Shown here: piece after piece, positions 15,751-24,927 of the stretch
Position numbering within the stretch: position 1 is the stretch's first letter
How the letters are laid out: every line of letters begins with the position of its first letter
Assembly (NCBI RefSeq): GCF_016625195.1
Contig: NZ_JACVUP010000009.1
Coordinates: forward strand, 124,001-188,000
Direction: 5' to 3'
Length of the DNA: 64,000 nt
Origin: Erwinia sp. S63
GTDB lineage: Bacteria; Pseudomonadota; Gammaproteobacteria; Enterobacterales; Enterobacteriaceae
Notes under the pieces: model-generated
What the model was told of the DNA's origin: nothing
Database searches by the model: none
What the model saw: only the letters and a program-made list of their open reading frames with translations
Translations under genes and position numbers: made by a program

Positions 15751-16788
15751 TTACCCCGCTTGCAACGTCATGCAAAAGCTAATCCCGCCCAACGCGCTAG
15801 GCTCACAACGAACCTCGCCACCGTGTGCCAAAACGATGGCGCGCACCACGGAAAGCCCCAGCCCAGAAGCTCCGACATGTGAGGGTCTTTCACTGTCTGC
15901 ACGGTAAAACGCATCGAAGATCTTTTCACGCTCTTCTGGCGCAATTCCAGGGCCCTCATCTTCCACGACGATCTCTACATTGCCCGCTTGTTCACGGCAG
16001 GAAACCACCACTTTACCTTGGGAGGAATAATCCAACGCGTTATGCAGCAGGGCCAGAATACCTTGTTTAATACGATGTGCATCAACGTAACAACTCACGT
16101 CTTCCAACTGCTGCACCAGCACTTTCCCTTTTTCAGCAAACTGCGGTGCTAAGGTGCTCAGCAGGGTGCGCATCTCTACTTTCAAGTCAACAAACTCGCG
16201 GAACAGGCGTAGCTGCCCGGTATCTGCAAGGCTGATTACGCGTAAATCCTCAATCATGTGAGTCAGGCTGTCGGTGTGTTTGATTAACCCAGCGATGCTG
16301 GTGCTATCGGGTTGGATGATGCCATCGTGAATACCCTGTAAATGGGAACGCAGCACCGTGACCGGGGTACGTAGCTCATGCGCAATCGCAGCATTCCACA
16401 CCTTCATTTCCCGAGACATATGGTCAAGTTTTTCTGCCATCAAATTAAAATCACTCACCAGATGATCCATCTCGGTGATGCGATATTTACCTCTGCTGGC
16501 ACGGGCTGACAGCTCGCCTTCTGCAATTTTTCGTGCGCTCTCGATAATGGAAGCGATGGGGGTGATCATGCCGCTGGTAAAGCGTAAGGACAGGCCGAGC
16601 GCCACGGTGATCGCCAAAAAAGTGGAAATCAGCGCGTTGAGATAGTCGCTGAAATTAAAGGTTTCAAACACTGCACCATTGGCAATCCACGAGTAGAGAT
16701 AGCAAACGATAAACGAGATGATCATACCGATCACCGTGACCTTGGCCGACAGGAAAAACAGCCGATAGCGAATACTGTGTTTCTTCAC
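15751..16788 (-). CDS. Sensor histidine kinase, BaeS/AdeS/SmeS-like (first of two paralogues)
   Basis: 345 residues from a GTG at 16788 (MKKHSIRYRLFFLSAKV), directly after the stop of the response regulator and with GGGAG upstream. An upstream in-frame ATG at 16932 would lie inside the regulator gene and is rejected. Two membrane helices (about 10-34 and 55-77) flank a short periplasmic loop, then HAMP, the H-box AAIAHELRTPVTVLRSHLQG, and ATPase boxes DEGPGIAPEEREKIFDAFYR and GASGLGLSVVRAIV. The H-box is nearly identical to that of the kinase at 23678. The ligand is unknown. Confidence 0.92.
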   Translation of the reverse strand: MKKHSIRYRLFFLSAKVTVIGMIISFIVCYLYSWIANGAVFETFNFSDYLNALISTFLAITVALGLSLRFTSGMITPIASIIESARKIAEGELSARASRGKYRITEMDHLVSDFNLMAEKLDHMSREMKVWNAAIAHELRTPVTVLRSHLQGIHDGIIQPDSTSIAGLIKHTDSLTHMIEDLRVISLADTGQLRLFREFVDLKVEMRTLLSTLAPQFAEKGKVLVQQLEDVSCYVDAHRIKQGILALLHNALDYSSQGKVVVSCREQAGNVEIVVEDEGPGIAPEEREKIFDAFYRADSERPSHVGASGLGLSVVRAIVLAHGGEVRCEPSALGGISFCMTLQAG

Positions 16789-16789
16789 T

Positions 16790-17500
16790 CTAATCTCCCA
16801 ACCGATAGCCGAAGCCGCGGATGCTTTCCGGTACAAAGTTAATGCCTGATTTTTCGAGTTTTTTACGTAACTTGCTGATATGGCTGTCGACGGTGCGCTC
16901 ACCGGCACCGCTTTCTGCCAGGCAGGCATCAAGAATTTCGCCCCGGCTAAATACCCGTTTGGGGTAGCGAATCAGATGCAGCAGAATGCGATACTCGGTG
17001 GAGGTCAGTTGGCTGGAGATATCGACTCGTTCCGGCCCGATCAGCACCTGGTGTGTCATCTGGTTGATATAGAAGTGTTTGGTTTCATAGATCTGCCTGA
17101 TTTCATCTTTAACGTGATGACGTAAACGTCTCAGGATCACATGGATACGTGCAATCACTTCGCTGGGGTTAAAGGGCTTGACCACATAATCATCGGCACC
17201 GGTGCGCAGTGCATAGACTTTGTCGGCGTCCGCATCCAACGCGGTGAGCATCATCACGGGCGCGTCAGTAAAGTGGCGAATATCAGTCAGCACCGTCCAG
17301 CCATCTTTACGCGGCATTTTAATATCGAGGATGACAAAGTCGGGTTGATGCTCTTGTACGAAATTGACGGCTTTTACGCCATCATCGGCGTGGAAAACAA
17401 TAAACCCTTCCCGATGCAGATAGGCCATTAACGCACTGGCGATATCTTTATCATCTTCCGCAAATACAATTTTCACGGCATCACTGGCGGATAATTTCAT
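16790..17500 (-). CDS. OmpR-family response regulator, BaeR/AdeR/SmeR-like (first of two paralogues)
   Basis: 236 residues. The receiver domain has the acidic pair FAEDDKD, the phospho-acceptor Asp in FVILDIKMPRKDG (near residue 59) and the switch Lys in DDYVVKPFNPSE. Residues about 135-236 are a winged HTH ending RTVDSHISKLRKKLEKSG ... GFGYRLGD. It is translated just ahead of its kinase gene. Three 11-base-spaced CTCCA repeats lie 13-39 bases upstream of the start and are likely its own binding site. Confidence 0.93.
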   Translation of the reverse strand: MKLSASDAVKIVFAEDDKDIASALMAYLHREGFIVFHADDGVKAVNFVQEHQPDFVILDIKMPRKDGWTVLTDIRHFTDAPVMMLTALDADADKVYALRTGADDYVVKPFNPSEVIARIHVILRRLRHHVKDEIRQIYETKHFYINQMTHQVLIGPERVDISSQLTSTEYRILLHLIRYPKRVFSRGEILDACLAESGAGERTVDSHISKLRKKLEKSGINFVPESIRGFGYRLGD

Positions 17501-17512
17501 TTATTCACACTT

Positions 17513-17539
17513 CTCCATGCAATCTCCATATAACCTCCA
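17513..17539 (-). promoter_or_regulatory. BaeR-like operator: three CTCCA direct repeats with 11-base period
   Basis: On the plus strand CTCCA occurs at 17513, 17524 and 17535, one DNA turn apart. The first lies in TTCTCCAT, which matches the core of the E. coli BaeR box (TTCTCCAT). Head-to-tail repeats at this spacing are typical of OmpR-family targets. The site is next to the start of the response regulator gene, suggesting autoregulation. Confidence 0.5.
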
Positions 17540-17728
17540 CACAGAAGGGAAAAATGGACAATATCATCTCTGCATCAAACGTTAGGGCTATATTAACGAC
17601 TGGCTAGATAAGTTCCTATACCCAAGCGTGCGTTTATTTTTATCCAATAACAATGATCTCCACTTTTTATTCGATGATAGTGAACAACGAATTGATTCAC
17701 TGACAAATTAAGTTTTCAGGAGTATTTA

Positions 17729-17980
17729 ATGAAAAAGTCTATTTTCAGCGCTGCTATGGTATTTGGCCTGGTCATCTCTGCCCCTTTGATGGCGGCAGCC
17801 TCGTCGGTTAATCCGGTTGTGGTGATTGGCCACGTGTCGGTTATTGGTGCGGGTACGTTGGACCAGGCAGAACAGATGTTAAATAACAAAGCCCGTGCAA
17901 TGGGCGGCGATGCCATCCATATCACCAGCATGGGCGGAAAGAATAAGCTGCATGCCACTGCCGAAGTACTGAAACACTAA
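17729..17980 (+). CDS. DUF1471 (YdgH/BhsA/McbA-like) periplasmic stress protein
   Basis: 83 residues: a signal peptide (MKKSIFSAAMVFGLVISAPL, cleaved after about residue 23) and one DUF1471 domain (IGHVSVIGAGTLDQAEQ ... AMGGDAIHITSMGG). Enteric proteins of this kind are small secreted factors tied to envelope stress, biofilm and pathogen surface changes. The ATG has AGGAGT 7-8 bases upstream. A 12-base-stem hairpin follows at once, so it is probably a single-gene unit. It is divergent from the two-component pair and could be under its control; that is inference. Confidence 0.88.
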   Translation: MKKSIFSAAMVFGLVISAPLMAAASSVNPVVVIGHVSVIGAGTLDQAEQMLNNKARAMGGDAIHITSMGGKNKLHATAEVLKH

Positions 17981-17986
17981 GGTTGA

Positions 17987-18015
17987 AGCAGGCAGATCGT
18001 GTTGATCTGCCTGCT
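17987..18015. terminator. Strong hairpin between convergent DUF1471 and ylaC genes
   Basis: AGCAGGCAGATC (17987-17998) pairs perfectly with GATCTGCCTGCT (18004-18015) around a 5-base loop. It starts 6 bases after the DUF1471 stop and probably terminates both convergent genes, although no T-run follows. Confidence 0.65.
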
Positions 18016-18036
18016 GATGATCAGGCACTGACAGGC

Positions 18037-18498
18037 TTAATGTCTCAAGCGATAGATATCAGCAAAATACAGGTAACCCTTTTTAGCCCGCATCTCGTTG
18101 AGGCGTGTTTTCTCGCTCTCTGTCAGTACAGGACTGGTCAGCAACTCATCGATAAATGCATCGCGCACATGGACTTCCATATACCAGTCGCCGGTGTAGC
18201 AATTCTTCCAGGCACCTTTATCAATATCTTTCGCTTTGTACGAGGGATTGACGTGGAAGAAGAAAAAGAAATTACACACAGCAAAAATCAGGATGCAGAC
18301 TACATACTCGATGGTGCCGAATGAATCGGAGTACAACAGCAGCCCCATAGTGAGTGCAAACAAGATCCACATCAGTCCAAACAAACCAGGGTAGTTTTTG
18401 ATAAACGAGATATCAAAGTAGGGGCGGTCATTACGCTGTTCTTCTACATTGATCCTGTCCAGTTCGGTTTGTAGCCGTTCATCCAGTTGATTACTCAT
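18037..18498 (-). CDS. ylaC: YlaC family inner-membrane protein
   Basis: 153 residues resembling E. coli YlaC: FDISFIKNYPGLFGLMWI near residue 30, two adjacent membrane helices (about 38-56 and 64-82), then FFFFHVNPSYKAKDIDKG and a soluble C-terminal domain with GKKGYLYFADIYRL-type ending. The function of YlaC is unknown. The ATG is at 18498. It is convergent with the DUF1471 gene and divergent from the RND efflux operon. Confidence 0.8.
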   Translation of the reverse strand: MSNQLDERLQTELDRINVEEQRNDRPYFDISFIKNYPGLFGLMWILFALTMGLLLYSDSFGTIEYVVCILIFAVCNFFFFFHVNPSYKAKDIDKGAWKNCYTGDWYMEVHVRDAFIDELLTSPVLTESEKTRLNEMRAKKGYLYFADIYRLRH

Positions 18499-18618
18499 GC
18501 ATTTACCTTAGTGGTTTCCTTATCCGCACATTACGCGCGCCATTCTACCAGATAACCCCCACGATTTTAGCCTAACTGATTTGTTGTCAGCAGGCGTGTT
18601 TTACGCCTTTTATCTGAT

Positions 18619-18650
18619 CTCCACACAATCGCAACACAACCTCGACGCTT
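18619..18650 (+). promoter_or_regulatory. Candidate BaeR-like operator of the RND efflux operon
   Basis: Three related units follow each other with an 11-base period: CTCCACACAAT (18619), CGCAACACAAC (18630) and CTCGACGCTTG (18641). The first unit shares CTCCACACA with the third repeat of the site at 17513-17545. The array ends about 70 bases before the adaptor start, a normal activator position. I infer control by one or both BaeR-like regulators of this window. Confidence 0.4.
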
Positions 18651-18718
18651 GCCCAACACCCATTCGCTAACATCCTCGCCTGACTGGTTTTTTTATTCTT
18701 TCCCACGAGAATTTTCAG

Positions 18719-19876
18719 ATGCTTATTCGCAAAACGCTTACACATCCAGGATGGCTGGTAGCCTTTAGTATCCTGCTTGCAGGGTGTGATGACCCTCTCT
18801 CATCCTCACCGCCGGCTACGGCGCCGCAGGTGATGGTCACCGTTGTCGAACCGCAATCAATTGCCATCAGCGACACATTACCCGGTCGTGTCACTGCATT
18901 GCGCGTGGCGGAGATTCGCCCGCAAGTCAGCGGCATTATTCAGCGACGTCTGTTTGAACAGGGTGCGGAGATAAAACAGGGCACGCCTTTGTACCAAATC
19001 AATCCAGCGCCTTTTAAAGCGGATGTGGATAGCGCGCAAGCCGCTTTACAGCGTACGCAGGCGGGGTGGGAAAAAGCGCGTCAGCAGACATCGCGCTTAC
19101 GTGCTCTGATGCAAACTTTGGCGGTTAGCCGTCAGAGTTTCGACGATGCGCTTTCAGCCGAAAAACAGGCAGCCGCCGATGTCGCGCAGGCACAAGCAAC
19201 CCTGGAACGAAAACAGCTGGATTTCAGTTTTGCCACGGTGGAGGCCCCGATTGCCGGACGCATTGATCAAACCTTGGTCAGCGAAGGGGCGTACGTCACC
19301 GCCAGCGATACCACGCCGTTAGCGCGAATTTATCAAATCGATCCTATCTACATTGATGTGCGCCAACCGGCAGAGGATTACGATGCGTTGCGTGCGCAGT
19401 TCAGTGCGCCAAATCTACGCTCGGCATTGCCGGTAACTGTATTACGTGCCAGTGGCGCAGCCTACACACAACAGGGCAAGGTGCTGTTTTCAGGCATTGC
19501 CGTAGACAGTGGAACGGGTGAGGTGATGTTGCGTGTTGAGGTGCCGAATCCCGAGCGCGTGTTACTACCGGGGATGTTTGTGCGGGTGCAAATTCCGCGA
19601 CAACATATTGATGACGCTTTACTGGTACCGCAGCAGGCAGTGGTTCGCGAAAACGGTAAACCGGCATTATGGGTGGTGGATGAACAACAGCAGGTGAAGC
19701 TGATTGATGTCGATGTGGCGGATATCACGCAAGGGCACTACCGCATTACCCGGGGAATCAGCGCAGGTATGCGCGTGGTGACTCAGGGCATGGATAAGCT
19801 CAGCGAGGGTCTCAAAGTGGCGGCGGTGTTGCCTGCTGCGACAGCCAATGACTATGCCCAGGTAGAGGGGCAATAA
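18719..19876 (+). CDS. RND efflux periplasmic adaptor (membrane fusion protein, AcrA/MexA-like)
   Basis: 385 residues. A lipoprotein signal ends in LLAGC with acylated Cys23; the next residues are Asp-Asp, and I would not infer the final membrane from these alone. The barrel-sandwich motif ALRVAEIRPQVSGIIQRRLF (about 58-77), a coiled hairpin (about 100-170) and SFATVEAPIAGRIDQTLVSE are typical for the family. It should link the RND pump to an outer-membrane channel, probably TolC, as none is encoded here. It ends 2 bases before the pump gene. Confidence 0.94.
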   Translation: MLIRKTLTHPGWLVAFSILLAGCDDPLSSSPPATAPQVMVTVVEPQSIAISDTLPGRVTALRVAEIRPQVSGIIQRRLFEQGAEIKQGTPLYQINPAPFKADVDSAQAALQRTQAGWEKARQQTSRLRALMQTLAVSRQSFDDALSAEKQAAADVAQAQATLERKQLDFSFATVEAPIAGRIDQTLVSEGAYVTASDTTPLARIYQIDPIYIDVRQPAEDYDALRAQFSAPNLRSALPVTVLRASGAAYTQQGKVLFSGIAVDSGTGEVMLRVEVPNPERVLLPGMFVRVQIPRQHIDDALLVPQQAVVRENGKPALWVVDEQQQVKLIDVDVADITQGHYRITRGISAGMRVVTQGMDKLSEGLKVAAVLPAATANDYAQVEGQ

Positions 19877-19878
19877 TC

Positions 19879-22800
19879 ATGGCGCAATTCTTTATAAAAC
19901 GTCCTGTGTTCGCCTGGGTATTGGCGCTGTTTATCATTTTGTTTGGTGCTATCGCCATCCCTCAATTGCCGGTTGCGCGTTATCCCTCGGTCGCACCTCC
20001 CAGTGTGTCGCTGTATGCCACTTATCCCGGTGCATCGCCTCAGACGATGAATGATGCGGTCGTGGGGCTGATTGAGCGCGAGCTGTCGAGCGTAAAAAAT
20101 CTGCTCTACTTCGAGTCATCCACTGACACTTCGGGTCAGGCAACCATCACGGTAACCTTTAAGCCCGGCACCGACCCAGAGCTGGCACAAGTCGATGTAC
20201 AAAACCGGATCAAAACCATCGAACCGCGACTGCCGCAAGTGGTGCGACAGAATGGCTTGCAGGTGGAAGCGGCCAGTTCGGGCTTCCTGATGATTGTCAG
20301 CCTGACTTCCAAAGCGGGGAAAACCAGCAGCGAAGCGCTGAGCGACTATATGGCACGCAACGTGGTGGAAGAGTTGCGCCGTGTGCAGGGCGTGGGAAGA
20401 GTGCAGCTGTTTGGGGCTGAACGTGCCATGCGCGTGTGGGTCGATCCCGCTAAGTTAGTGGCTTTCAACCTCACCATGAACGATTTGGCGACCGCTATCA
20501 GCCAGCAAAACGCGCAGATTGCACCGGGTCGCGTAGGGGACGAGCCCGCGCTGGCGGGGCAGCAAGTCACCATTCCTTTGACGGTGGAAGGGCAACTGAG
20601 CTCGCCAGAAGCGTTTGCCGCTATCGTGTTGCGCGCGAACAGTGATGGATCAAAGGTGACGCTGGGCGATGTGGCACGTGTCGCGTTGGGGGCACAAAGC
20701 TACAGCTTTATGATGCGTGAAAAGGGCCAAAACTCTACGGGGGCAGCGATTCAATTGTCGCCGGGGGCGAATGCAGTGAAAACGGCCGATGCGGTCATTG
20801 CACGGATGAATGCATTAAGCCAATCCATGCCCGGCGATATTCACTATTCCGTACCTTTCAATGCGGCACCGTTCGTAAAGATATCCATCGAGAAGGTCAT
20901 TCACACACTGCTCGAAGCCATGGTGTTGGTGTTTCTGGTGATGTACCTGTTTCTACAGAACATTCGCTACACCTTCATCCCGGCCATTGTCGCGCCGATT
21001 GCGTTGCTGGGCACGCTATCCGTGATGTTGCTCGCTGGCTTCTCCGTCAACGTTTTGACCATGTTCGGCATGGTGCTGGCGATTGGCATCATCGTTGATG
21101 ATGCCATCGTGGTGGTAGAAAACGTGGAACGCATTATGCGTGAAGAGCAGTTGCCACCGCGTGAAGCCACGCAGCGGGCAATGCGTGAAATCACCGGCGC
21201 GATTATTGGCATCACGCTGGTGCTGACGGCAGTATTTATCCCCATGGGCTTTGCCAGTGGTTCGGTTGGGGTTATCTACCGTCAGTTTGCCTTCTCGATG
21301 GCGACCGCCATTTTGTTCTCTGCGCTGTTGGCGTTAACACTAACCCCTGCGCTGTGTGCGACTTTGCTCACCGCAGTGCCGCCCGCTCACGCTTCACGTG
21401 GTTTTTTTGCTGCGTTTAATCGAGGTTTTGACTGTCTGACTGGACGGTATCAGGGATGGGTCGCGGCGAGTTTGAAACGCAGCGGTCGTATGATGCTGGC
21501 TTTTCTGGCCATTACCCTCGCGATGGCATTGGCCTTTAATCAGCTCTCTTCCAGTTTTCTGCCAGAAGAGGATCAAGGCTATTTCATCACCTCATTCCAA
21601 CTTCCCGCGGATGCAACACAGCAGCGCACGCTTGAGGTGGTGAAAAAATACGAAGCGGCGGTGGACACCCGGCCCGGTATAGCCACAAATCAATCGATTA
21701 TTGGCTTTGGCTTCTCGGGATCAGGCGCCAACACGGCGCTGGCCTTTACGGTACTCAAGGATTGGCAGCAGCGCGGTGCGACCTCGACTCAACAAGAGGT
21801 GTTGCAAGCGCAACAGGCGATGGCAGACATTACCGAGGGTACCGTGATGAGCCTGATGCCGCCTCCTATTGAAGATCTCGGCACCTCATCAGGTTTTACG
21901 CTGCGCCTGGAGGATCGCGCAAACCAGGGACATGCTGCACTGCAAGCCGCACAATTACAGCTGCTGCAGTTAGCGGCTAAAAGTGACAAGGTCACACAGG
22001 TCTATCCTGATGGCCTGCCCTCTGGCAGTAGCGTGCGACTTGATATTGATAGAGAGAAAGCCAATGCCATGGGCGTCTCTTTCAATGCCATTAGCGAAAC
22101 CCTGACAGCGGCCATGGGCTCACTTTATGTTAATGATTTTCCCAATCAAGGCCGTATGCAGCAGGTGATCATTCAGGCAGATGCCAGAGATCGTATGCAA
22201 GTCGATGATATTCTCAACCTGTATGTGCGTAACAATGATAACAACATGGTGGCTTTGAAAACGTTTGTTCACCCGGTCTGGTATGACGCGCCGCTCCAGC
22301 AAGTGCGTTATCAAGGGTATCCCGCGATTCGTCTGTCAGGCAGTGCCGCGCCAGGTGTCTCCAGCGGCGATGCCATGAAAGAGATGGAACGATTGGCGCA
22401 ACAGTTGCCTAAGGGGTTTGCCGTGGAGTGGACAGGGCAATCATTACAGGAACAGCAGTCTGCTGCCCAGGCCCCCATACTGATGGCACTCTCGATGCTG
22501 GTGGTGTTTCTGGTTTTAGCGGCGCTTTACGAGAGCTGGGCAATACCGCTGGCTGTGATGCTGGTGGTCCCGCTTGGCTTGATTGGCGCGGTTGCGGCTG
22601 TTTTGTTGCGCGAGATGTCCAACGATGTGTTCTTTAAAGTCGGGTTAATTACGGTAATGGGGCTCTCGGCAAAAAATGCCATTTTGATCATTGAGTTTGC
22701 CAAACAGCTGCATGAAGAAGGGCAAAGTATTATGGCGTCGGCTATCACCGCTGCGCGGCTGAGACTTCGCCCGATTATAATGACCTCGCTAGCATTTGGT

Positions 22801-22989
22801 TTAGGTGTCGTGCCGTTGATGTTGGCAAGCGGTGCCAGCAGCGAAACACAACATGCTATTGGCACTGGCGTATTTGGTGGCATTGTTAGCGCGACAGTAT
22901 TAGCCGTGATCTTTGTTCCGGTATTCTTTGCTGTGGTGATGGAATTACGTCAGCGATGGCGTGCAAAAAACTCAGGGAACAGTCAATGA
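19879..22989 (+). CDS. RND multidrug efflux permease (HAE-1 family, AcrB-like)
   Basis: 1036 residues, the normal length for AcrB-type trimeric pumps. The start MAQFFIKRPVFAWVLALFI is characteristic. The proton relay is complete: the Asp pair in GIIVDDAIVVVENVERI (about 405) and the Lys in MGLSAKNAILIIEFAKQL (about 930). Two large periplasmic loops lie between helices 1-2 and 7-8. It should export amphiphilic toxins, dyes or antibiotics from periplasm to outside with the adaptor and TolC. Its TGA overlaps the ATG of the response regulator (ATGA), so pump and regulators are made together. Confidence 0.96.
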   Translation: MAQFFIKRPVFAWVLALFIILFGAIAIPQLPVARYPSVAPPSVSLYATYPGASPQTMNDAVVGLIERELSSVKNLLYFESSTDTSGQATITVTFKPGTDPELAQVDVQNRIKTIEPRLPQVVRQNGLQVEAASSGFLMIVSLTSKAGKTSSEALSDYMARNVVEELRRVQGVGRVQLFGAERAMRVWVDPAKLVAFNLTMNDLATAISQQNAQIAPGRVGDEPALAGQQVTIPLTVEGQLSSPEAFAAIVLRANSDGSKVTLGDVARVALGAQSYSFMMREKGQNSTGAAIQLSPGANAVKTADAVIARMNALSQSMPGDIHYSVPFNAAPFVKISIEKVIHTLLEAMVLVFLVMYLFLQNIRYTFIPAIVAPIALLGTLSVMLLAGFSVNVLTMFGMVLAIGIIVDDAIVVVENVERIMREEQLPPREATQRAMREITGAIIGITLVLTAVFIPMGFASGSVGVIYRQFAFSMATAILFSALLALTLTPALCATLLTAVPPAHASRGFFAAFNRGFDCLTGRYQGWVAASLKRSGRMMLAFLAITLAMALAFNQLSSSFLPEEDQGYFITSFQLPADATQQRTLEVVKKYEAAVDTRPGIATNQSIIGFGFSGSGANTALAFTVLKDWQQRGATSTQQEVLQAQQAMADITEGTVMSLMPPPIEDLGTSSGFTLRLEDRANQGHAALQAAQLQLLQLAAKSDKVTQVYPDGLPSGSSVRLDIDREKANAMGVSFNAISETLTAAMGSLYVNDFPNQGRMQQVIIQADARDRMQVDDILNLYVRNNDNNMVALKTFVHPVWYDAPLQQVRYQGYPAIRLSGSAAPGVSSGDAMKEMERLAQQLPKGFAVEWTGQSLQEQQSAAQAPILMALSMLVVFLVLAALYESWAIPLAVMLVVPLGLIGAVAAVLLREMSNDVFFKVGLITVMGLSAKNAILIIEFAKQLHEEGQSIMASAITAARLRLRPIIMTSLAFGLGVVPLMLASGASSETQHAIGTGVFGGIVSATVLAVIFVPVFFAVVMELRQRWRAKNSGNSQ

Positions 22990-23678
22990 GTAAACAGCTG
23001 GTTTTAATTGTTGAGGATGATCCAGAAATTGCGGCCATTCTCACCGCCTATTTAGAGAAAGAGGGCTTTCGCACCCGGCATGCTGAGAATGGCGTGGTCG
23101 CGTTGGCTTTGCATGCGGAAGAACGTCCGCAGTTGGTGGTTCTGGATATTCGTATGCCAGAAAAAGATGGCTGGCAGGTGCTGGCTGAATTACGAAGCCG
23201 AGGCAGCACGCCCGTGATCATGTTGACGGCCAACGATGATGATATCGACAAACTCTCAGCCCTACGATTTGGCGCCGATGACTATGTGGTCAAACCGTTT
23301 AATCCGGCGGAAGTGGTGGCACGGGTGCAGGCCGTGTTGCGCCGGGTTCAGCCAGCGGTAGTGACAGAAGATCTGATTTATAGCGAGTCAATCGATATCA
23401 GTTTGACGCATCATCGAGTGATGGTTCGACCGAGTAATCTCAACATCGCACCCCGACTGACGATGACGGAGTTCCGCTTACTGGAGCATCTGGCACGCGC
23501 ACCCGACCGCGTCTTTAGTCGCGAGCATCTGCTGGAAGCTTGTTTACCCGAAGGTGAAACCTTGCCGCGCACTGTGGACAGCCACATCAGTAAACTGCGA
23601 CGTAAACTGGAAGAGGCAGGAGTCGAAGGGCTATTACAAAACGTGCGTGGGTTTGGCTATCGGCTGGGGAGAAGGTAA
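22986..23678 (+). CDS. OmpR-family response regulator, BaeR/AdeR/SmeR-like (second paralogue)
   Basis: 230 residues from the ATG at 22986 (MSKQLVLIVEDDPEIAAI), overlapping the pump stop codon. The longer in-frame start inside the pump gene is rejected. The phospho-acceptor Asp is in VVLDIRMPEKDGWQV (about residue 53), the switch Lys in DDYVVKPFNPAE, and the winged HTH ends RTVDSHISKLRRKLEEAG. It is a clear paralogue of the regulator at 16790. Its place in the pump operon suggests positive autoregulation. Confidence 0.94.
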   Translation: MSKQLVLIVEDDPEIAAILTAYLEKEGFRTRHAENGVVALALHAEERPQLVVLDIRMPEKDGWQVLAELRSRGSTPVIMLTANDDDIDKLSALRFGADDYVVKPFNPAEVVARVQAVLRRVQPAVVTEDLIYSESIDISLTHHRVMVRPSNLNIAPRLTMTEFRLLEHLARAPDRVFSREHLLEACLPEGETLPRTVDSHISKLRRKLEEAGVEGLLQNVRGFGYRLGRR

Positions 23679-24760
23679 TGAAACTGCTGACCATTAAGCA
23701 GCAGCTTAACTGGCTGATTTTAAAAATAACGCTCTATTCTTTCATTATCTCTTTTGGGACTTACTTTATCTGGGTGATGATCACCACACTGCGGACCGGT
23801 CATCCAGTCGGCGATGACCTGACCTTTGATACCGCAGACTGGATGCAGGTGATCGTTTCAACCCTGTTGACGGTCGTGGTCTCGGTGTTAACCGCTGCTG
23901 GCTTTGCGCGTAAAATCCTGTTCTCGCTGAATTCACTGACGGTTAGCGCTCGCCGGGTGGCAGATGGCGATCTCTCTGTGCGGGCGCAACAGGATGCAAA
24001 ACCGCTGGCTGAAATGAGTGCGCTGGTTGATGACTTTAACCAGATGGCAGAGAAACTGGAAAATGCTTCGCGTGATATCCGCACCTGGAACGCTGCCATT
24101 GCGCACGAACTGCGCACGCCGGTCACTATCTTGCGCGGCCGTTTACAGGGGCTGGCGGACGGGATTTTTGCTCCCGAACAGCAATTGTTCCTGAATCTGG
24201 TCAAGCAGACCGATGGTTTGTCTCATCTGATAGATGACCTTCGCACGCTCAGCCTGGCACAAAGCGGTCATCTGCGGTTGCAGTATGGCGTGATAAACGT
24301 CCCGCAGGAAATCGAGGCGATTGCCGCCGTGGTAGAAGCTGACTTCAAAGTCAGCCAGCATTCGTTAGTGCTGCGCCTTAATGATGCGATGATTCCCTGT
24401 GATGCCGCACGTTTGCGGCAGGCATTACTGGCGCTGCTGGAAAATGCCCGTCGCTATGCAGTCAGCGGTGTGGTGATGATCAGCTGCCGCGAGCAGCAGG
24501 ATGGGGTGGTGATCACTGTAGAAGACGAAGGGCCAGGTGTTAGCGCTGAAGTCGTAGCGACGATCTGGGATGCTTTTGTTCGCGGTGATGACTCACGTTC
24601 ACGCCACAGTGGCGGTACCGGATTGGGTCTGGCGGTGGTGCGAGCCATTATCGTGGCACACGGTGGTGAGGTGAAGTACGATTCAGGGGAACTGAATGGC
24701 ACGCGATTTTCTCTCTGGCTGCCTTACGCGGCAGATATCGGACAAAAAGAAGCCCGCTAA
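23678..24760 (+). CDS. Sensor histidine kinase, BaeS/AdeS/SmeS-like (second paralogue)
   Basis: 360 residues; the ATG overlaps the stop of the response regulator (TAATG). Two membrane helices (about 14-37 and 58-80), HAMP, H-box AAIAHELRTPVTILRGRLQG, then DEGPGVSAEVVATIWDAFVR and GGTGLGLAVVRAIIVAHGG. The short sensor loop implies that it detects something in or at the membrane. It shares its H-box and ATPase motifs with the kinase at 15751, so cross-talk is possible. It is the last gene of the adaptor-pump-regulator-kinase operon. Confidence 0.94.
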   Translation: MKLLTIKQQLNWLILKITLYSFIISFGTYFIWVMITTLRTGHPVGDDLTFDTADWMQVIVSTLLTVVVSVLTAAGFARKILFSLNSLTVSARRVADGDLSVRAQQDAKPLAEMSALVDDFNQMAEKLENASRDIRTWNAAIAHELRTPVTILRGRLQGLADGIFAPEQQLFLNLVKQTDGLSHLIDDLRTLSLAQSGHLRLQYGVINVPQEIEAIAAVVEADFKVSQHSLVLRLNDAMIPCDAARLRQALLALLENARRYAVSGVVMISCREQQDGVVITVEDEGPGVSAEVVATIWDAFVRGDDSRSRHSGGTGLGLAVVRAIIVAHGGEVKYDSGELNGTRFSLWLPYAADIGQKEAR

Positions 24761-24766
24761 GCGGGC
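24752..24766 (+). terminator. Hairpin overlapping the stop codon of the pump operon kinase
   Basis: GCCCGC and GCGGGC surround the TAA stop codon itself (24758-24760), so the stem straddles the end of translation. No T-run follows; it is a possible but weak terminator. Confidence 0.4.
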
Positions 24767-24927
24767 GGGGTAATTAAACCAAGGAAAAAATTCTCGTAGG
24801 CAACGCAGTGCTGTGTGTTGCGTCACTATATTAGCAACGATGCGCGGTCAGTACAGAAAATGATCGATGATTTAATTTTGCTGATTTGATAAAGGTTATA
24901 TTTGTGACGGAAGTGTTATTTTGATGT

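Noticed and set aside
16789..16932. N-terminal extension of the first sensor kinase
   Set aside because: It would lie inside the response regulator gene; the GTG at 16788 directly after the regulator stop gives a normal N terminus.
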